A stretch of DNA of 61,577 nucleotides from Xylanivirga thermophila (GCF_004138105.1 NZ_RXHQ01000016.1:1-61577); one strand, 5' to 3'; counted from the first letter of the stretch, positions 26,503 to 36,747 are shown. The notes: generated by a model from the sequence alone, not told the origin. A program made the numbers and translations.

Positions 26503-26718
26503 ATGAAGAAAAAGATTTTTATAGATGGCATGAGCTGTCAGCATTGTGTAAACAGGGTGACTGTAGCCCTCAATAACATGGAAGGTGTATCATCTGCAAA
26601 GGTAAATCTTGATGGTGGATTTGCTGAGGTGGAACTGGATAAGGATATATCTGATGATGCATTTAGAGAGATTATAGATGATGCAGGTTATGATGTAATA
26701 AAGATAGAAAATGAATAA
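26503..26718 (+). CDS. copZ: Copper chaperone CopZ
   Basis: A 71-residue ferredoxin-fold heavy-metal-associated domain with the Cu(I) site GMSCQHC. It delivers copper to CopA. ATG 26503 follows GAAAGGATGG at a normal distance, so the three-residue longer frame from 26494 is not favoured. Last gene of the operon, with a terminator directly behind. Confidence 0.9.
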   Translation: MKKKIFIDGMSCQHCVNRVTVALNNMEGVSSAKVNLDGGFAEVELDKDISDDAFREIIDDAGYDVIKIENE

Positions 26719-26719
26719 T

Positions 26720-26759
26720 AAAAATGGCTGTGCAACATAAATAGTGCACAGCCATTTTT
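26720..26759. terminator. Bidirectional terminator (copZ / rubrerythrin)
   Basis: Arms 26720-26734 and 26745-26759 (AAAAATGGCTGTGCA and complement) form a 15-bp stem with A/T runs at both ends between converging genes. Confidence 0.88.
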
Positions 26760-26772
26760 ATTGTACTTAATA

Positions 26773-27366
26773 TTAATAGGTTTCTTTGAACACCTGGAAG
26801 AAGGATTGTGGATGTAAACAAGCGGGACAAACTTCGGGAGCCTTTTTTCCCTTATGAATATAACCGCAGTTTAGACAAATCCATTCTACCTCTTCATCCT
26901 TTTCAAATACCTTATTATTTTCTACATTACTAATGAGCTTGTTGTAACGTGTTTCGTGGTTTGTTTCAGCTTTTGCTATCATACGGAAGCAAGCAGCAAC
27001 ATCTGAAAAACCTTCTTTTTCAGCTACATCGGCAAAATGGGGATAAAGTTCACTCCATTCCTCATTTTCGCCAGCAGCAGCAGCTTTTAGGTTTTCCAAA
27101 GTATTGCCCATTGCTACTGGATAATCTGCTGTGATTTTAATTGTAGTAGGAAGCTCATCGGCAAAGCCTTCGCGTAAAAATTTGAAGAACCTCTTTGCAT
27201 GCTCCTTTTCATTGTCAGCAGTTTCTAAAAAGATATTCCTTATCTGTTTATAACCTTCCTTATCAGCAATTGATGCATAGTATGTATAGCGATTACGTGC
27301 TTGTGATTCGCCTGCAAATGCCTTTAATAGATTTTCAGCAGTTTGTGTACCTTTTAAGCTTTTCAT
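26773..27366 (-). CDS. rbr: Rubrerythrin
   Basis: A 197-residue non-haem di-iron peroxidase that reduces hydrogen peroxide in anaerobes. The ferritin-like four-helix part carries the carboxylate/His ligands (AFAGESQARNRY, DNEKEHAKR, AKAETNHETRY), and the C-terminal rubredoxin domain has CLNCGY and CPAC for its FeCys4 site. GGAGG precedes the ATG. It is a monocistronic oxidative-stress gene. Confidence 0.95.
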   Translation of the reverse strand: MKSLKGTQTAENLLKAFAGESQARNRYTYYASIADKEGYKQIRNIFLETADNEKEHAKRFFKFLREGFADELPTTIKITADYPVAMGNTLENLKAAAAGENEEWSELYPHFADVAEKEGFSDVAACFRMIAKAETNHETRYNKLISNVENNKVFEKDEEVEWICLNCGYIHKGKKAPEVCPACLHPQSFFQVFKETY

Positions 27367-27509
27367 GTTTATTAAACCTCCATTTACTTAAGTATTGCTT
27401 ACATATTAATAGTACCCTTTTATCATATATTGAAACATAATTTTGTGAATAATGTCAATTGATTTATTTCCAATAAATATATAAACTCAAATTAAGCGAT
27501 AAGATAGGG

Positions 27510-29246
27510 ATGGTTGGCATGGAAATAATGACAAATGCAGACAAGATATTAAACAAATACTTTGGGTATGATGAATTTAGACCGGGACAAAGGGAGGTTA
27601 TAGAATCCATTTTATCTGGAAGGAATACTGTTGCTATTTTCCATACAGGTGGTGGGAAATCTATATGCTATCAGATCCCAGCGCTTATGTTTAATGGGAC
27701 TACAATAGTTATTTCACCCCTTATATCCCTTATGAAAGACCAGGTAGATGAGCTTTTAATGAGGAATATATCAAGTACTTTTATAAGCAGTACCCTATCG
27801 GATAAAGAGATATCAATCAGGCTGGATAATATAAAAAAAGGGATGTACAAGATAGTATATATAGCACCTGAGAGATTTTATTCAGACGATTTTATAAATG
27901 CATTATCTTATATTCACATTCCATTTGTCGCAATAGATGAGGCCCATTGCATATCTCAATGGGGACATAATTTTAGGCCTGCATATTTAAAGATAAAGGA
28001 TTTTATATCTGCTATAGGTTCACCCGTAGTGGCAGCTTTTACTGCTACTGCCAATCATAAGGTGCAAAAGGATATAATACGTTTTTTGGGGATGGAAAAA
28101 TGCCGATTATATATTGCAAGTTTCGACAGACCCAATCTTACGTTTAAGGTAGAACATCCTGAAGATGAAGGATTATTCATATTAAAATATATAAAAAAGC
28201 ATATAAAAAAGCCTGGTATAATATATGCTGCTACCCGTGCTAATGTGGAGAAGGTATATATCATGCTGTTGGAGCGTGGCATAAAGGTGGGTATGTACCA
28301 TGGCGGAATGGATGGTGTTGCAAGGAATGCTACTCAAGAAGCTTTTCTTTCTGGAAAGACCAAGGTAATGGTGGCCACTAGCGCCTTTGGCATGGGCATA
28401 AACAAAGAGGATGTAAGATATATTATTCATTACAATATGCCAAAATCCATAGAGGATTATTACCAAGAGGCAGGCAGGGCAGGAAGGGATGGCAAAAGCG
28501 CTGAGTGCATCCTTCTATATTCTCCTAATGACTATAATATAAATAGGTATCTTATAGAGTCAAATTATCCACCTTTAAAACTGGTGGAGCGGGTATACAA
28601 TAGAATATATAACAGAGGTGGTGTGGGGATTCCCATGCCGTTTCTAGTAAGGAGTTTTAATATAAGTCCAAATCTTGTTGAAAGTGCTATCAAAAAATTA
28701 GTTGAATATGATTATATACAAATAAAGGGTGGTGTGGCCTACGATATAAATAAAGGCCAATTCGATCTTACCCAGGACGATATAGATACTCATAGGCAAA
28801 TAGAACTTGATAAGCTAGATAAGATACAGGAATATTGCATGACTGATGAATGTCTAAGGGTATTTATACTTAAATATTTTAATGAAAAACCTGATTTTAA
28901 AAAGTGTAATAACTGTAGTAGTTGTGGTGTCATGCCAAATAAAGAGGAACAGTTTTTGGTAGAGAATCTATTGGACGATATATTGGGAGTGGCAGATGAA
29001 TCTTCCAAACCTGATATAGATACAAAGCTTTTATCAAAGCTTAAGAGATTGAGAAAAAGAATAGCCAAAAGGCAGGGGCAGGATGCCCATGCAGTTTTGG
29101 AAGATGATATACTAAAGGATATTGCAGCTATAAAACCCACCAGCAAGAGGCAGTTGGCCAAGGTGGTAGGTTTTACTAGTGATAAAATGAAGATATATGG
29201 AGAAGAATTATTGCAGGAAGTCCACAGATATCTAAAGGGATGTTAA
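27510..29246 (+). CDS. recQ: RecQ family ATP-dependent DNA helicase
   Basis: A 578-residue 3-to-5 DNA helicase. Walker A is HTGGGKS (residues 45-51), followed by the DEAH box (AIDEAHCISQWGH, including the aromatic-rich loop), motif VI QEAGRAGRDG, a zinc site (CLRVFILKYF...CNNCSSC), a short winged-helix RQC part and a C-terminal HRDC-like helical domain. Starts at ATG 27510 or 27519; AGGGATGG favours the second. Its stop overlaps the convergent broken MATE gene by 4 bp. Confidence 0.92.
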   Translation: MVGMEIMTNADKILNKYFGYDEFRPGQREVIESILSGRNTVAIFHTGGGKSICYQIPALMFNGTTIVISPLISLMKDQVDELLMRNISSTFISSTLSDKEISIRLDNIKKGMYKIVYIAPERFYSDDFINALSYIHIPFVAIDEAHCISQWGHNFRPAYLKIKDFISAIGSPVVAAFTATANHKVQKDIIRFLGMEKCRLYIASFDRPNLTFKVEHPEDEGLFILKYIKKHIKKPGIIYAATRANVEKVYIMLLERGIKVGMYHGGMDGVARNATQEAFLSGKTKVMVATSAFGMGINKEDVRYIIHYNMPKSIEDYYQEAGRAGRDGKSAECILLYSPNDYNINRYLIESNYPPLKLVERVYNRIYNRGGVGIPMPFLVRSFNISPNLVESAIKKLVEYDYIQIKGGVAYDINKGQFDLTQDDIDTHRQIELDKLDKIQEYCMTDECLRVFILKYFNEKPDFKKCNNCSSCGVMPNKEEQFLVENLLDDILGVADESSKPDIDTKLLSKLKRLRKRIAKRQGQDAHAVLEDDILKDIAAIKPTSKRQLAKVVGFTSDKMKIYGEELLQEVHRYLKGC

Positions 29247-30605
29247 TTGTTTTCCGTTTCGCAGATTTTTTGGTTTAGACCATTCATTTCTTTAAATATC
29301 CATATGGCTGTTATTATGGATGCACCTAAATCTGATGCGGGGCCAGATGCCCATATGCCTTTCAGTCCCCAAAAATTAGGTAATATATATAACATGGGAA
29401 TAAGAAGCAATACCTGCCTTGATAGGCTTAAAAACATGGCCTGTTTTGGTTTTCCAACTGCCTGGAAATAATTTGAGCTTACTACCTGAAATCCCACTAT
29501 TGGCATCATTAAAAGGAATATATGAAGTCCTTCCGTACCTATCTGTATAAATTCCTTATTGTTTTTACCAAACAAACCTATAAGTTGTGCTCCCCAGATG
29601 CGGGTTATTATAAATCCTGATGTAACTATTACGGTTGCCCAAAATATTGCAAGCTTTAAAGCCTCTTTTACCCTGTCATATTTTTGCGCCCCATAGTTAT
29701 ATCCTATAATGGGTTGAGCCCCTTGGTTTATACCAAATACCGGCATTAAAATCATCATGGATATGCTATTTATAGCGCCTATTGCTGATATGGCCAAGTC
29801 ACCTCCATATTCAGACAGGCTATTTAATAGAATTACATTTAAGATGCTAGATGCTACCTGCATGGCAAAAGGAGCAGAACCAATAGATATAATATCCCTT
29901 ACTATACTCCATTTTAACCGGAAATTTTTTACCCTAACCTTTAGCATACTTTTACCGCCAAAGAAATATAAAAGGACCCAAGCAGCAGATATGCCTTGTG
30001 ATATTATGGTGCCAATGGCTGCTCCCCTTACTCCCATTTTAAACTTGAATATAAATATGGGATCCAATATTGTATTTGTTATGGCGCCTATGAGCATAGT
30101 GGCCATGGCTATCCCAGGATTACCTTCGGCGCGTATAAAATTGTTCATACCAAAACTAATGCCTTGAAAAACTGCCCCATATAGTATTACACTCATATAG
30201 TCCCTAGCATATGGAAGTACTGCGTCACTTGCTCCAAATGCCCTGAGCAGCGGGTCTAAAAACATCAATCCCAATATTGGATATGGCGGCATGTACTAAT
30301 ACTGACAGAAGCATTGCATTTGCCAGTATAAGCTCTGCCTCTTCCTTTCTCTTTTGTCCCAGTCTTATGGATATGAGGGATGTAGCACCAACCCCTATAA
30401 GCATACCAAAGGCCATGAGCATTATCATGATGGGCATACCTATTGTTATGCCTGCTATGCCTAGGGGATCTACACCCTGGCCTACGAATATTCGATCCAC
30501 TATATTGTATAGCGCATTTACCATAGTACCTACAATGGCAGGAATAGCAAATTTAAATAACAGATTGGATATCTTATCTTCTTCTAGTTCTTTTGATCTG
30601 TCCAT
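29243..30605 (-). pseudogene. MATE efflux gene interrupted by a one-base frameshift
   Basis: Two minus-strand frames together make one MATE protein. The N-terminal piece (from 30605; MDRSKELEEDKISNLLFKFA, FVGQGVDPLGIAG) runs in frame to about LLSVLVHAA near 30290; the family-like continuation ILGLMFLDPLLRAFGASD is in the next frame and runs to 29243. The total span of 1363 nt is 3n+1, so one extra base around 30260-30295 (for example in GCCGCC) explains it. The remainder of both halves is well preserved, so the break is recent, a sequencing error, or phase variation. Confidence 0.75.
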
Positions 30606-30732
30606 TTCTACCTCCTAACAACATTTAGTCTATTAAAATAGTTAGTTAAAAGTTTAAATAGTTTTACTCCAAAAGTCAAACATTTATATGCTATAATAAA
30701 TATAAGCATTTATAAGGAATGGAGTATGACAA

Positions 30733-31440
30733 ATGAGCGGACAAAGTATTCTGGTTGTAGATGATGAGAAGGAAATTGCGGATCTTATAGAGATATATCT
30801 AAAAAATGATGGATATAACGTGTATAAGGCAGATAATGGTGAAGATGCATTGAGCATAGTGGGAAAATACCCCATACACCTTGTTATATTGGATATTATG
30901 ATGCCAGGACTGGATGGCTTGGAGGTATGTAGACGCATAAGAATGGATAAGAATATACCTATAATAATGCTGAGTGCCAAATCACAGGATATGGACAAAA
31001 TTATGGGCTTAACTACCGGTGCAGATGATTATATAACCAAGCCATTTAATCCGTTGGAGCTACTGGCCAGGGTAAAATCCCAGCTTAGGCGATATATATA
31101 TTTAAACCCAAAGGCAAGAATAGAACAACGGCAAAATGCAGATATAGTCCAAGCAAGCGACATAACTATAGACAAGTCATGTCATAGGGTATATGTAGGC
31201 GATAGGGAGGTTAACCTTACCCCGACGGAGTTTGGGATACTCCTCCTTTTAGCTAGTAGTCCAAACAGGGTGTTTAGTAGTGAAGAGATATTTGAAAAGG
31301 TTTGGGAGGAGAGATATTTTGAATCCAATAATACGGTTATGGTACATATAAGAAAACTAAGGGAGAAGATAGAGGTAAACCCGAGAAATCCTCAATATAT
31401 AAAAACCGTATGGGGGGTAGGATATAAATTTGAAGACTAA
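30733..31440 (+). CDS. OmpR/PhoB-type response regulator
   Basis: A 235-residue regulator: receiver domain with the acidic pair Asp10/Asp11, phospho-acceptor Asp54 (VILDIMMPG) and Lys103 (ITKPFNP), then a winged-helix DNA-binding domain (LTPTEFGILLLLASSPNRVFS, IKTVWGVGYKF). Closest in style to VanR. GGAATGGAG precedes the ATG. It overlaps the sensor kinase by 11 bp and probably controls the adjacent carboxypeptidase and cell-wall functions. Confidence 0.92.
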   Translation: MSGQSILVVDDEKEIADLIEIYLKNDGYNVYKADNGEDALSIVGKYPIHLVILDIMMPGLDGLEVCRRIRMDKNIPIIMLSAKSQDMDKIMGLTTGADDYITKPFNPLELLARVKSQLRRYIYLNPKARIEQRQNADIVQASDITIDKSCHRVYVGDREVNLTPTEFGILLLLASSPNRVFSSEEIFEKVWEERYFESNNTVMVHIRKLREKIEVNPRNPQYIKTVWGVGYKFED

Positions 31441-32521
31441 ATTTTTCTCCAGTATACGCTGGAAGATGATACTTATGTTTCTATTGAGCATAGGTCTGAC
31501 AATATTTACTGTATTTATATTATTGATGATTGCGGATTATTCATACAATACATCAAGTTTTATAGGAGGTGTTCTAAGACTTTTATCCAAGACTGTTGGA
31601 GCTGTATTTATTATAATTGTTACAGGTATAATGCTATTTGTTTTTTATTTTTTCCTATTTACCCGGGGCAGTATAAAGTATATAGAGGAGATATCAAGGG
31701 CCCTTGGAGAGATATCTGAAGGGAATTTACATATTACCATTCCCATAAGAACCAGGGATGAGCTGGGTGAACTGGCAGAAAACATAAATGAAATGGCGGA
31801 AAAACTGGATCGTTCCATACAGGATGAGCGAAATGCTGAAAGGACTAAGAATGAACTTATAACTAGTGTATCCCATGATCTTAGGACACCCCTTACATCC
31901 ATAATAGGATATTTAGAGCTAATATCAGATGATAAATATGATGATGAAATAAGGCTTAGGCATTATGTAGATATTGTATACCAAAAATCAAAACGTCTTA
32001 AAAGCCTTATTGATGATCTGTTTGAATTGACTACATTGAGCTATGGAGGAGTAAAGTTAAAATGTCAGGATATAAACATAGGACAGCTTTTAGAGCAGCT
32101 GGCAGAGGAATTTGTACCTATTTTAAATGATGCACATATGGAGTATAGACTGCATTTGCCGGATGAGAAGGTTATTATATATGCAGATCCTGATATGCTA
32201 GTTAGGGTATTTGAGAACCTTATATCCAATGCTGTACGCTATGGACGGGAAGGTAAATATATAGATATACATATGAAGAAGCGGGAGAATAAGGCGATAA
32301 CAGATATAATAAATTATGGTGATCCCATATCCCCATCTGAACTTCAGCATATTTTTGATAGGTTTTATAGAGTTGAACAATCACGCTCCCGGGAGACGGG
32401 AGGTACTGGTCTGGGGCTTGCTATAGCAAAAAATATAGTGGAGCTCCATGGGGGAAGTATAAGGGCGTATACCAAAATGAACAGTACAATATTTGAGGTA
32501 GAGCTCTTCATAAAATCTTAA
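31430..32521 (+). CDS. Sensor histidine kinase
   Basis: A 363-residue membrane kinase, VanS-like: two membrane helices (about residues 11-34 and 56-77) with a very short external loop, a HAMP linker, the HisKA box with phosphorylated His149 (SVSHDLRTPL), and the ATPase domain with the N box (NLISNAVRYG) and the GGTGLGLAIAK G boxes. The near absence of an external domain points to sensing within the membrane. Starts at TTG inside the regulator's 3-prime end after a GGGGGGTAGG ribosome site. Confidence 0.92.
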   Translation: MKTKFFSSIRWKMILMFLLSIGLTIFTVFILLMIADYSYNTSSFIGGVLRLLSKTVGAVFIIIVTGIMLFVFYFFLFTRGSIKYIEEISRALGEISEGNLHITIPIRTRDELGELAENINEMAEKLDRSIQDERNAERTKNELITSVSHDLRTPLTSIIGYLELISDDKYDDEIRLRHYVDIVYQKSKRLKSLIDDLFELTTLSYGGVKLKCQDINIGQLLEQLAEEFVPILNDAHMEYRLHLPDEKVIIYADPDMLVRVFENLISNAVRYGREGKYIDIHMKKRENKAITDIINYGDPISPSELQHIFDRFYRVEQSRSRETGGTGLGLAIAKNIVELHGGSIRAYTKMNSTIFEVELFIKS

Positions 32522-32607
32522 GATATTCTTTAGAAATTATCTGTTAAGTATTTAAGGATATAGCTTTATAATTGGTGTTTAGAAGTAAATTGTTGGGAGA
32601 GATGTTT

Positions 32608-33612
32608 ATGAAAAAAGTTATATCCATTATATTAGTAATAGCAATATTGCTTTTATTTCCATATATTATGATGACTGTAAACCTTGATGCCCAAGGAGCA
32701 GTGCTCATGGATGCAACAAATGGGAAAATATTATATGGAAAGAACAAGGATAGAAGGATGTATCCTGCAAGTACGACAAAGATACTTACTTCAATAATAG
32801 TAGCAGAAAACACCGATTTGGATAGTATGGTAACGGTAGGGGATGAGATAAGCCTTATCCCGGGGGATAGCAGTAAGGCTGGTATAGAGAAGGGAGAAAC
32901 GCTTACGGTGAGAGATCTTCTAATGGGACTTATGCTTGCTTCTGGTAACGATGCTGCCTGTACTTTAGCTGTATATACTGCAAGATTGCACAGTCAAAGG
33001 TCTGATATGCCGGTAAATGATGCGATGGAGTATTTTGTAGGGCTTATGAACAGACGGGCTGGCGAGATAGGAGTAAAAAACTCCCATTTTGTAAATCCCC
33101 ATGGTTATCATCATCCTGATCATTATAGTACGCCTAAGGATATGGCACTGATTACAAAGGAAGGTATGAAGTATCCTATTATTAAGGAAGCTGGGGATAT
33201 GGAACAATACAAGTCAAGCACAGGGAAGGTATGGAAAAATAGAAATTTGCTTATACAAGAGAATGATCCTATTCATTACTATCCCTATGCTAAAGGACTT
33301 AAGACTGGATATACGAGTGCGGCAGGATATTGCGTAGTATCATATGCCAAAAAGGCGGATAAAGAACTTATATCAGTGGTGTTTAAAAGTACTAGTGAAG
33401 GCAGATGGCTAGATAGTAGGGCACTTCTATCCTATGGATTTGGAGATAGGCTGATAAATACACGTAGGATAGACATAATTGTTGAGGATTTAGCTATTAC
33501 GCCGTGTTGTGGTATAATAGGGGTAATAAGTAGGATAGACATAATTGTTGAGGATTTAGGAAGAAAAATAAGGCAGACAGGTTTATTTGGAGCAGTTGAA
33601 TATAAAAAATAG
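32608..33612 (+). CDS. D-alanyl-D-alanine carboxypeptidase (S11 family)
   Basis: A 334-residue penicillin-binding carboxypeptidase that trims the terminal D-Ala of peptidoglycan stem peptides outside the membrane. It has an N-terminal signal/anchor helix (residues 4-23), the catalytic SxxK Ser55-Lys58 (ASTTK), SGN at 112-114 and the KTG motif in GLKTGYTS. ATG 32608 follows GGGAGAG. Near the C-terminus the segment RIDIIVEDL occurs twice, encoded by a 29-bp direct repeat, an in-frame 22-residue duplication. It lies 86 bp behind the two-component system. Confidence 0.9.
   Translation: MKKVISIILVIAILLLFPYIMMTVNLDAQGAVLMDATNGKILYGKNKDRRMYPASTTKILTSIIVAENTDLDSMVTVGDEISLIPGDSSKAGIEKGETLTVRDLLMGLMLASGNDAACTLAVYTARLHSQRSDMPVNDAMEYFVGLMNRRAGEIGVKNSHFVNPHGYHHPDHYSTPKDMALITKEGMKYPIIKEAGDMEQYKSSTGKVWKNRNLLIQENDPIHYYPYAKGLKTGYTSAAGYCVVSYAKKADKELISVVFKSTSEGRWLDSRALLSYGFGDRLINTRRIDIIVEDLAITPCCGIIGVISRIDIIVEDLGRKIRQTGLFGAVEYKK
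33465..33559 (+). repeat. 29-bp direct repeat inside the carboxypeptidase gene
   Basis: Positions 33465-33493 and 33531-33559 are identical (TAGGATAGACATAATTGTTG and on). The 66-bp period is a multiple of three, so the frame is kept and 22 residues are added. Confidence 0.9.
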
Positions 33613-33629
33613 AGAGAGGAAGATGTGTT

Positions 33630-35060
33630 TTGAATATATTAGGACTTGAAGCTAGTACATCTTCTGCAAAGGCAGTAATATATTCTACGGAGGAAGGTGT
33701 AATAAAGGTTATTACATCTCCATATGGGGAAGATATAAGCGATGTAGTATCTCAAGATGCTGATGGTATGTATAATGCCCTCATAAATTGTGCCAGGGAG
33801 GCTTTGACCGGCGAAGCATTAGATATACATGGTATAAGTATTACAACCACATGGCACAGTTTGTTATTTTTGGACAATGCTAGACAGCCTATAGGCCGTA
33901 TATATACATGGGCAGATACATCGCCTGCAGAAACTGTAAAGAGGTACAGGGCTGATGGACGATTTAGCAGTTGGTTTTATCATAAGACCGGGTGTGGCAT
34001 ACATAGTACATACCCCATATGGAAATGCATGCATCTAAAGGAAACAGATCCTTCTATGCTGCATAGAATACACTATATTTCATCTCAGCAGGAGTATATT
34101 TTTGAGAAGTTGACTGGAGAGGGAGTTGTATCCACTACAGTGGCATCGGGAACCGGGTTTTTTAATATTCACACATTAAAATGGGATGAAGAGCTATTGG
34201 ATATGGCAGGGATAAATCTAAATACGTTATCTTCCATAAAAGAACCTGAATACAAAGCCCCGCTATGCAAGGAGGCTGCCGATATAATGGGATTGCCAGA
34301 AGGTATCCCTGTAATACTTGGAGGTGCTGATGGAGCCCTGAATCAAATAGGGGCGGGAGGTATGGGAGAAGGTATAATGACCTTATCAGTAGGTACTAGC
34401 GGTGCACTTCGTATGGCAACATCTGAGCCTATATTGCCCCATTATCCGTCTACATGGTGCTATTATCTGGCAGAGGGTAAAAGGATTGCAGGTGCAGCAA
34501 CAGCAGGTGCAGGAAACTGTGTAAACTGGTTTAGAAATAAATGGCAGTATGGATTTAAAGAGCTGGAGCATATGATAAAATCAGCAGATATAAAAAAAGT
34601 GGACGACGCACCTTTTTTCATGCCATTCCTATATGGAGAACGCTGTCCCGGCTGGAATGATGAACGATTGGGAGGTTTTCTAGACATTAAAGGTAGTCAT
34701 GACATAGGACAGCTTTACTATGCTGTTTTAGAGGGCATATTATTTAATCTATACCACTGTTATTCAATACTTACTGATATTATGGCTGAGCCAGATGAGA
34801 TACGCATATCAGGTGGTATTACCCATTCCGACTTATGGCTTTCTATGGCGGCCGATATGTTTGAAAAGGATATGGTAACATCGGAAATAGAGCATGCTTC
34901 TATACTCGGGGGTATAGCATTGGCGCTTAAATCCCTTGGATATATGGATAGTCTGGCAGAATTTACACCGAATCTTGGAAAAGTGGTGAAGCCACGGGCG
35001 GGGATGGCAAATTTTTATAAAAAGCGGTTCGATAGATATATTGAGCTATATAATGATTAA
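33630..35060 (+). CDS. FGGY-family carbohydrate kinase
   Basis: A 476-residue sugar kinase with the two ASKHA halves: phosphate-1 loop near the start (LEASTSSAKAV), the WHSLLFLD/WADTSP substrate segment, LGGADGALNQIGAG (catalytic Asp and adenosine loop) and the C-terminal RISGGITHSDLW. Gluconokinase or xylulokinase are the nearest well-known types, but the substrate cannot be fixed. Starts at TTG with GAGAGAGGAAG in front. It is 17 bp from the carboxypeptidase gene; the functional link is unclear. Confidence 0.85.
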   Translation: MNILGLEASTSSAKAVIYSTEEGVIKVITSPYGEDISDVVSQDADGMYNALINCAREALTGEALDIHGISITTTWHSLLFLDNARQPIGRIYTWADTSPAETVKRYRADGRFSSWFYHKTGCGIHSTYPIWKCMHLKETDPSMLHRIHYISSQQEYIFEKLTGEGVVSTTVASGTGFFNIHTLKWDEELLDMAGINLNTLSSIKEPEYKAPLCKEAADIMGLPEGIPVILGGADGALNQIGAGGMGEGIMTLSVGTSGALRMATSEPILPHYPSTWCYYLAEGKRIAGAATAGAGNCVNWFRNKWQYGFKELEHMIKSADIKKVDDAPFFMPFLYGERCPGWNDERLGGFLDIKGSHDIGQLYYAVLEGILFNLYHCYSILTDIMAEPDEIRISGGITHSDLWLSMAADMFEKDMVTSEIEHASILGGIALALKSLGYMDSLAEFTPNLGKVVKPRAGMANFYKKRFDRYIELYND

Positions 35061-35069
35061 TAGCTCAAT
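35040..35069. terminator. Hairpin between the kinase and ABC exporter genes
   Basis: ATTGAGCTA (35040-35048) pairs with TAGCTCAAT (35061-35069) across the kinase stop codon. There is no strong T-run on either side, so termination is only likely. Confidence 0.4.
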
Positions 35070-35070
35070 A

Positions 35071-36747
35071 CTAAATTTCTATTTTATTATATCCATCTCC
35101 CGCCATTTTAAAAAGGGATAACAAGCTAGGTATTAAAGCGATTATCATTATAAGGGTGAGTATAAAATATACGAGCCCTTCTTTTGCGCCTAATTTTAAC
35201 AGAAATAATAATATAATGGATATTATCCCTATTATTACAATAGTAGAGATTATGCCAAACAGGCCATTTAGGTTGGATTTTACTGCCTCTTGTGGGTTGG
35301 TCCAGTGAAGTTTTGGTCTATTTATATCTATCATAAGGTTCAGTATATTTATAAATAGTGCTCCAAGGAGGGAAAACATCACTATAATGGCTATGCGCCA
35401 TATATTAATGCCTAAGATTATGGAAAATAATATGGTATTTATACCTATTCCTATTCCTGATATGGACATTGAGTGGATAATTTTCCCTATTACTTGTTCC
35501 CTAGGGGATATGGGAATTATCTTCGATATCCAAAATGTATTTCCCTCCCTTGATATAGAAGTACATGCGGCCATATTTGTGCCTGATATGAACAGGTTAA
35601 ATCCCAATATGATCAATACTATATATGGTCCGGCAAGGGGACTGTCTATTAGGTTGTATAGTTCATCTAAATCTTTTGTCTGTGTAAAAAATGGCATAGC
35701 CAATATAAAGGGTGCTATTATCATGGGTAAAAGTCCATTAGTTGAATATATGGGGGTTCTTAAAAATATCCGCCACTCCCGCCCAAATATCGCCCAAACA
35801 GGATTCTTAGCCCTATATTTTCTACTATATATATCTTCTTTGGAAGTTTTTTTATTGGCATGTGATACTTCAGTTCCGGCTAATACGCCCTTATAGAATA
35901 CTATATTGGCAGTCCATATGAGCAGGGCTAAAAGGGCAATTGATAAACCGGTAAATAGAAAAAGATACAAAAGACTATCAATACCCGTTTGGGTGATTGA
36001 GTATACTGCCCACAGACTTGGTGGGAAACTCTTTCCCATGGAGTTTATAATACCATATTGTGTAGTTATAAACCTATCTAAAAATTCCTGCTCGCTGCCA
36101 GGGGGGATGGTCTGACCAAAATAATTTATGCTAATGGCTATCAGTATGACTAATATACTGCCTATAACAGTTAAGGCATCCTTGTGCCTGCGAAGATTGA
36201 TAAATCTCATCAATATAATGACCAAAAGGCTTGATATTGCAAGGGGCATTACAGGTGTCATCAGTATGAGTATTATGGATTTTAGCCAGTATATAAATCC
36301 CATACCCATTTTTATTCCATAGATTAATAGGGGAGGAAGCATAAAAGGTATGAGAATAAGATATTCATTTACCATTATTACAATAAATTTTGATATAAGT
36401 ACTTCCCACTGTGTAAGGGGCAGAGGTATCAATATATTAAGGTCATTGGCAAAATAGAAGTATGATAATATATAAAATATCCCCATAAACATTATAATCA
36501 TTTGAGCTCCTAAAAAAGCCATTCCCAGTATAATTTCTGGCTGATTTATGGTTCTTCCCTTGTCAAACAATATATTCAATAAATATGCATATCCAAATAC
36601 AAGGCTTCCAACCCCTACTATTAAAGCTATTATGGTAGCTATAATTTCAGTTCGCCTGCCTTTATCATTTTTCAATTCATATCTGCGGGCAGATATGCCA
36701 AAGTTTACATTAAGACTTATCTTTATAAGTGACCATAGCCTATTCAT
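35071..36747 (-). CDS. ABC-2 type exporter permease
   Basis: A 558-residue membrane protein with about 12 hydrophobic segments and the cytoplasmic coupling stretch between them (KTSKEDIYSRKYRAKNPVWA). The size and pattern fit the large permeases encoded behind CcmA-type ATPases in Firmicutes (putative exporters of unknown substrate). Its start overlaps the ATPase gene by 8 bp, giving translational coupling. It needs the ATPase for transport. Confidence 0.85.
   Translation of the reverse strand: MNRLWSLIKISLNVNFGISARRYELKNDKGRRTEIIATIIALIVGVGSLVFGYAYLLNILFDKGRTINQPEIILGMAFLGAQMIIMFMGIFYILSYFYFANDLNILIPLPLTQWEVLISKFIVIMVNEYLILIPFMLPPLLIYGIKMGMGFIYWLKSIILILMTPVMPLAISSLLVIILMRFINLRRHKDALTVIGSILVILIAISINYFGQTIPPGSEQEFLDRFITTQYGIINSMGKSFPPSLWAVYSITQTGIDSLLYLFLFTGLSIALLALLIWTANIVFYKGVLAGTEVSHANKKTSKEDIYSRKYRAKNPVWAIFGREWRIFLRTPIYSTNGLLPMIIAPFILAMPFFTQTKDLDELYNLIDSPLAGPYIVLIILGFNLFISGTNMAACTSISREGNTFWISKIIPISPREQVIGKIIHSMSISGIGIGINTILFSIILGINIWRIAIIVMFSLLGALFINILNLMIDINRPKLHWTNPQEAVKSNLNGLFGIISTIVIIGIISIILLFLLKLGAKEGLVYFILTLIMIIALIPSLLSLFKMAGDGYNKIEI

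Noticed and set aside
35387-36322. Plus-strand open frames rich in Met, Ile and Pro opposite the ABC permease
   Set aside because: They are mirror frames of membrane-helix codons and have no ribosome sites or domains.
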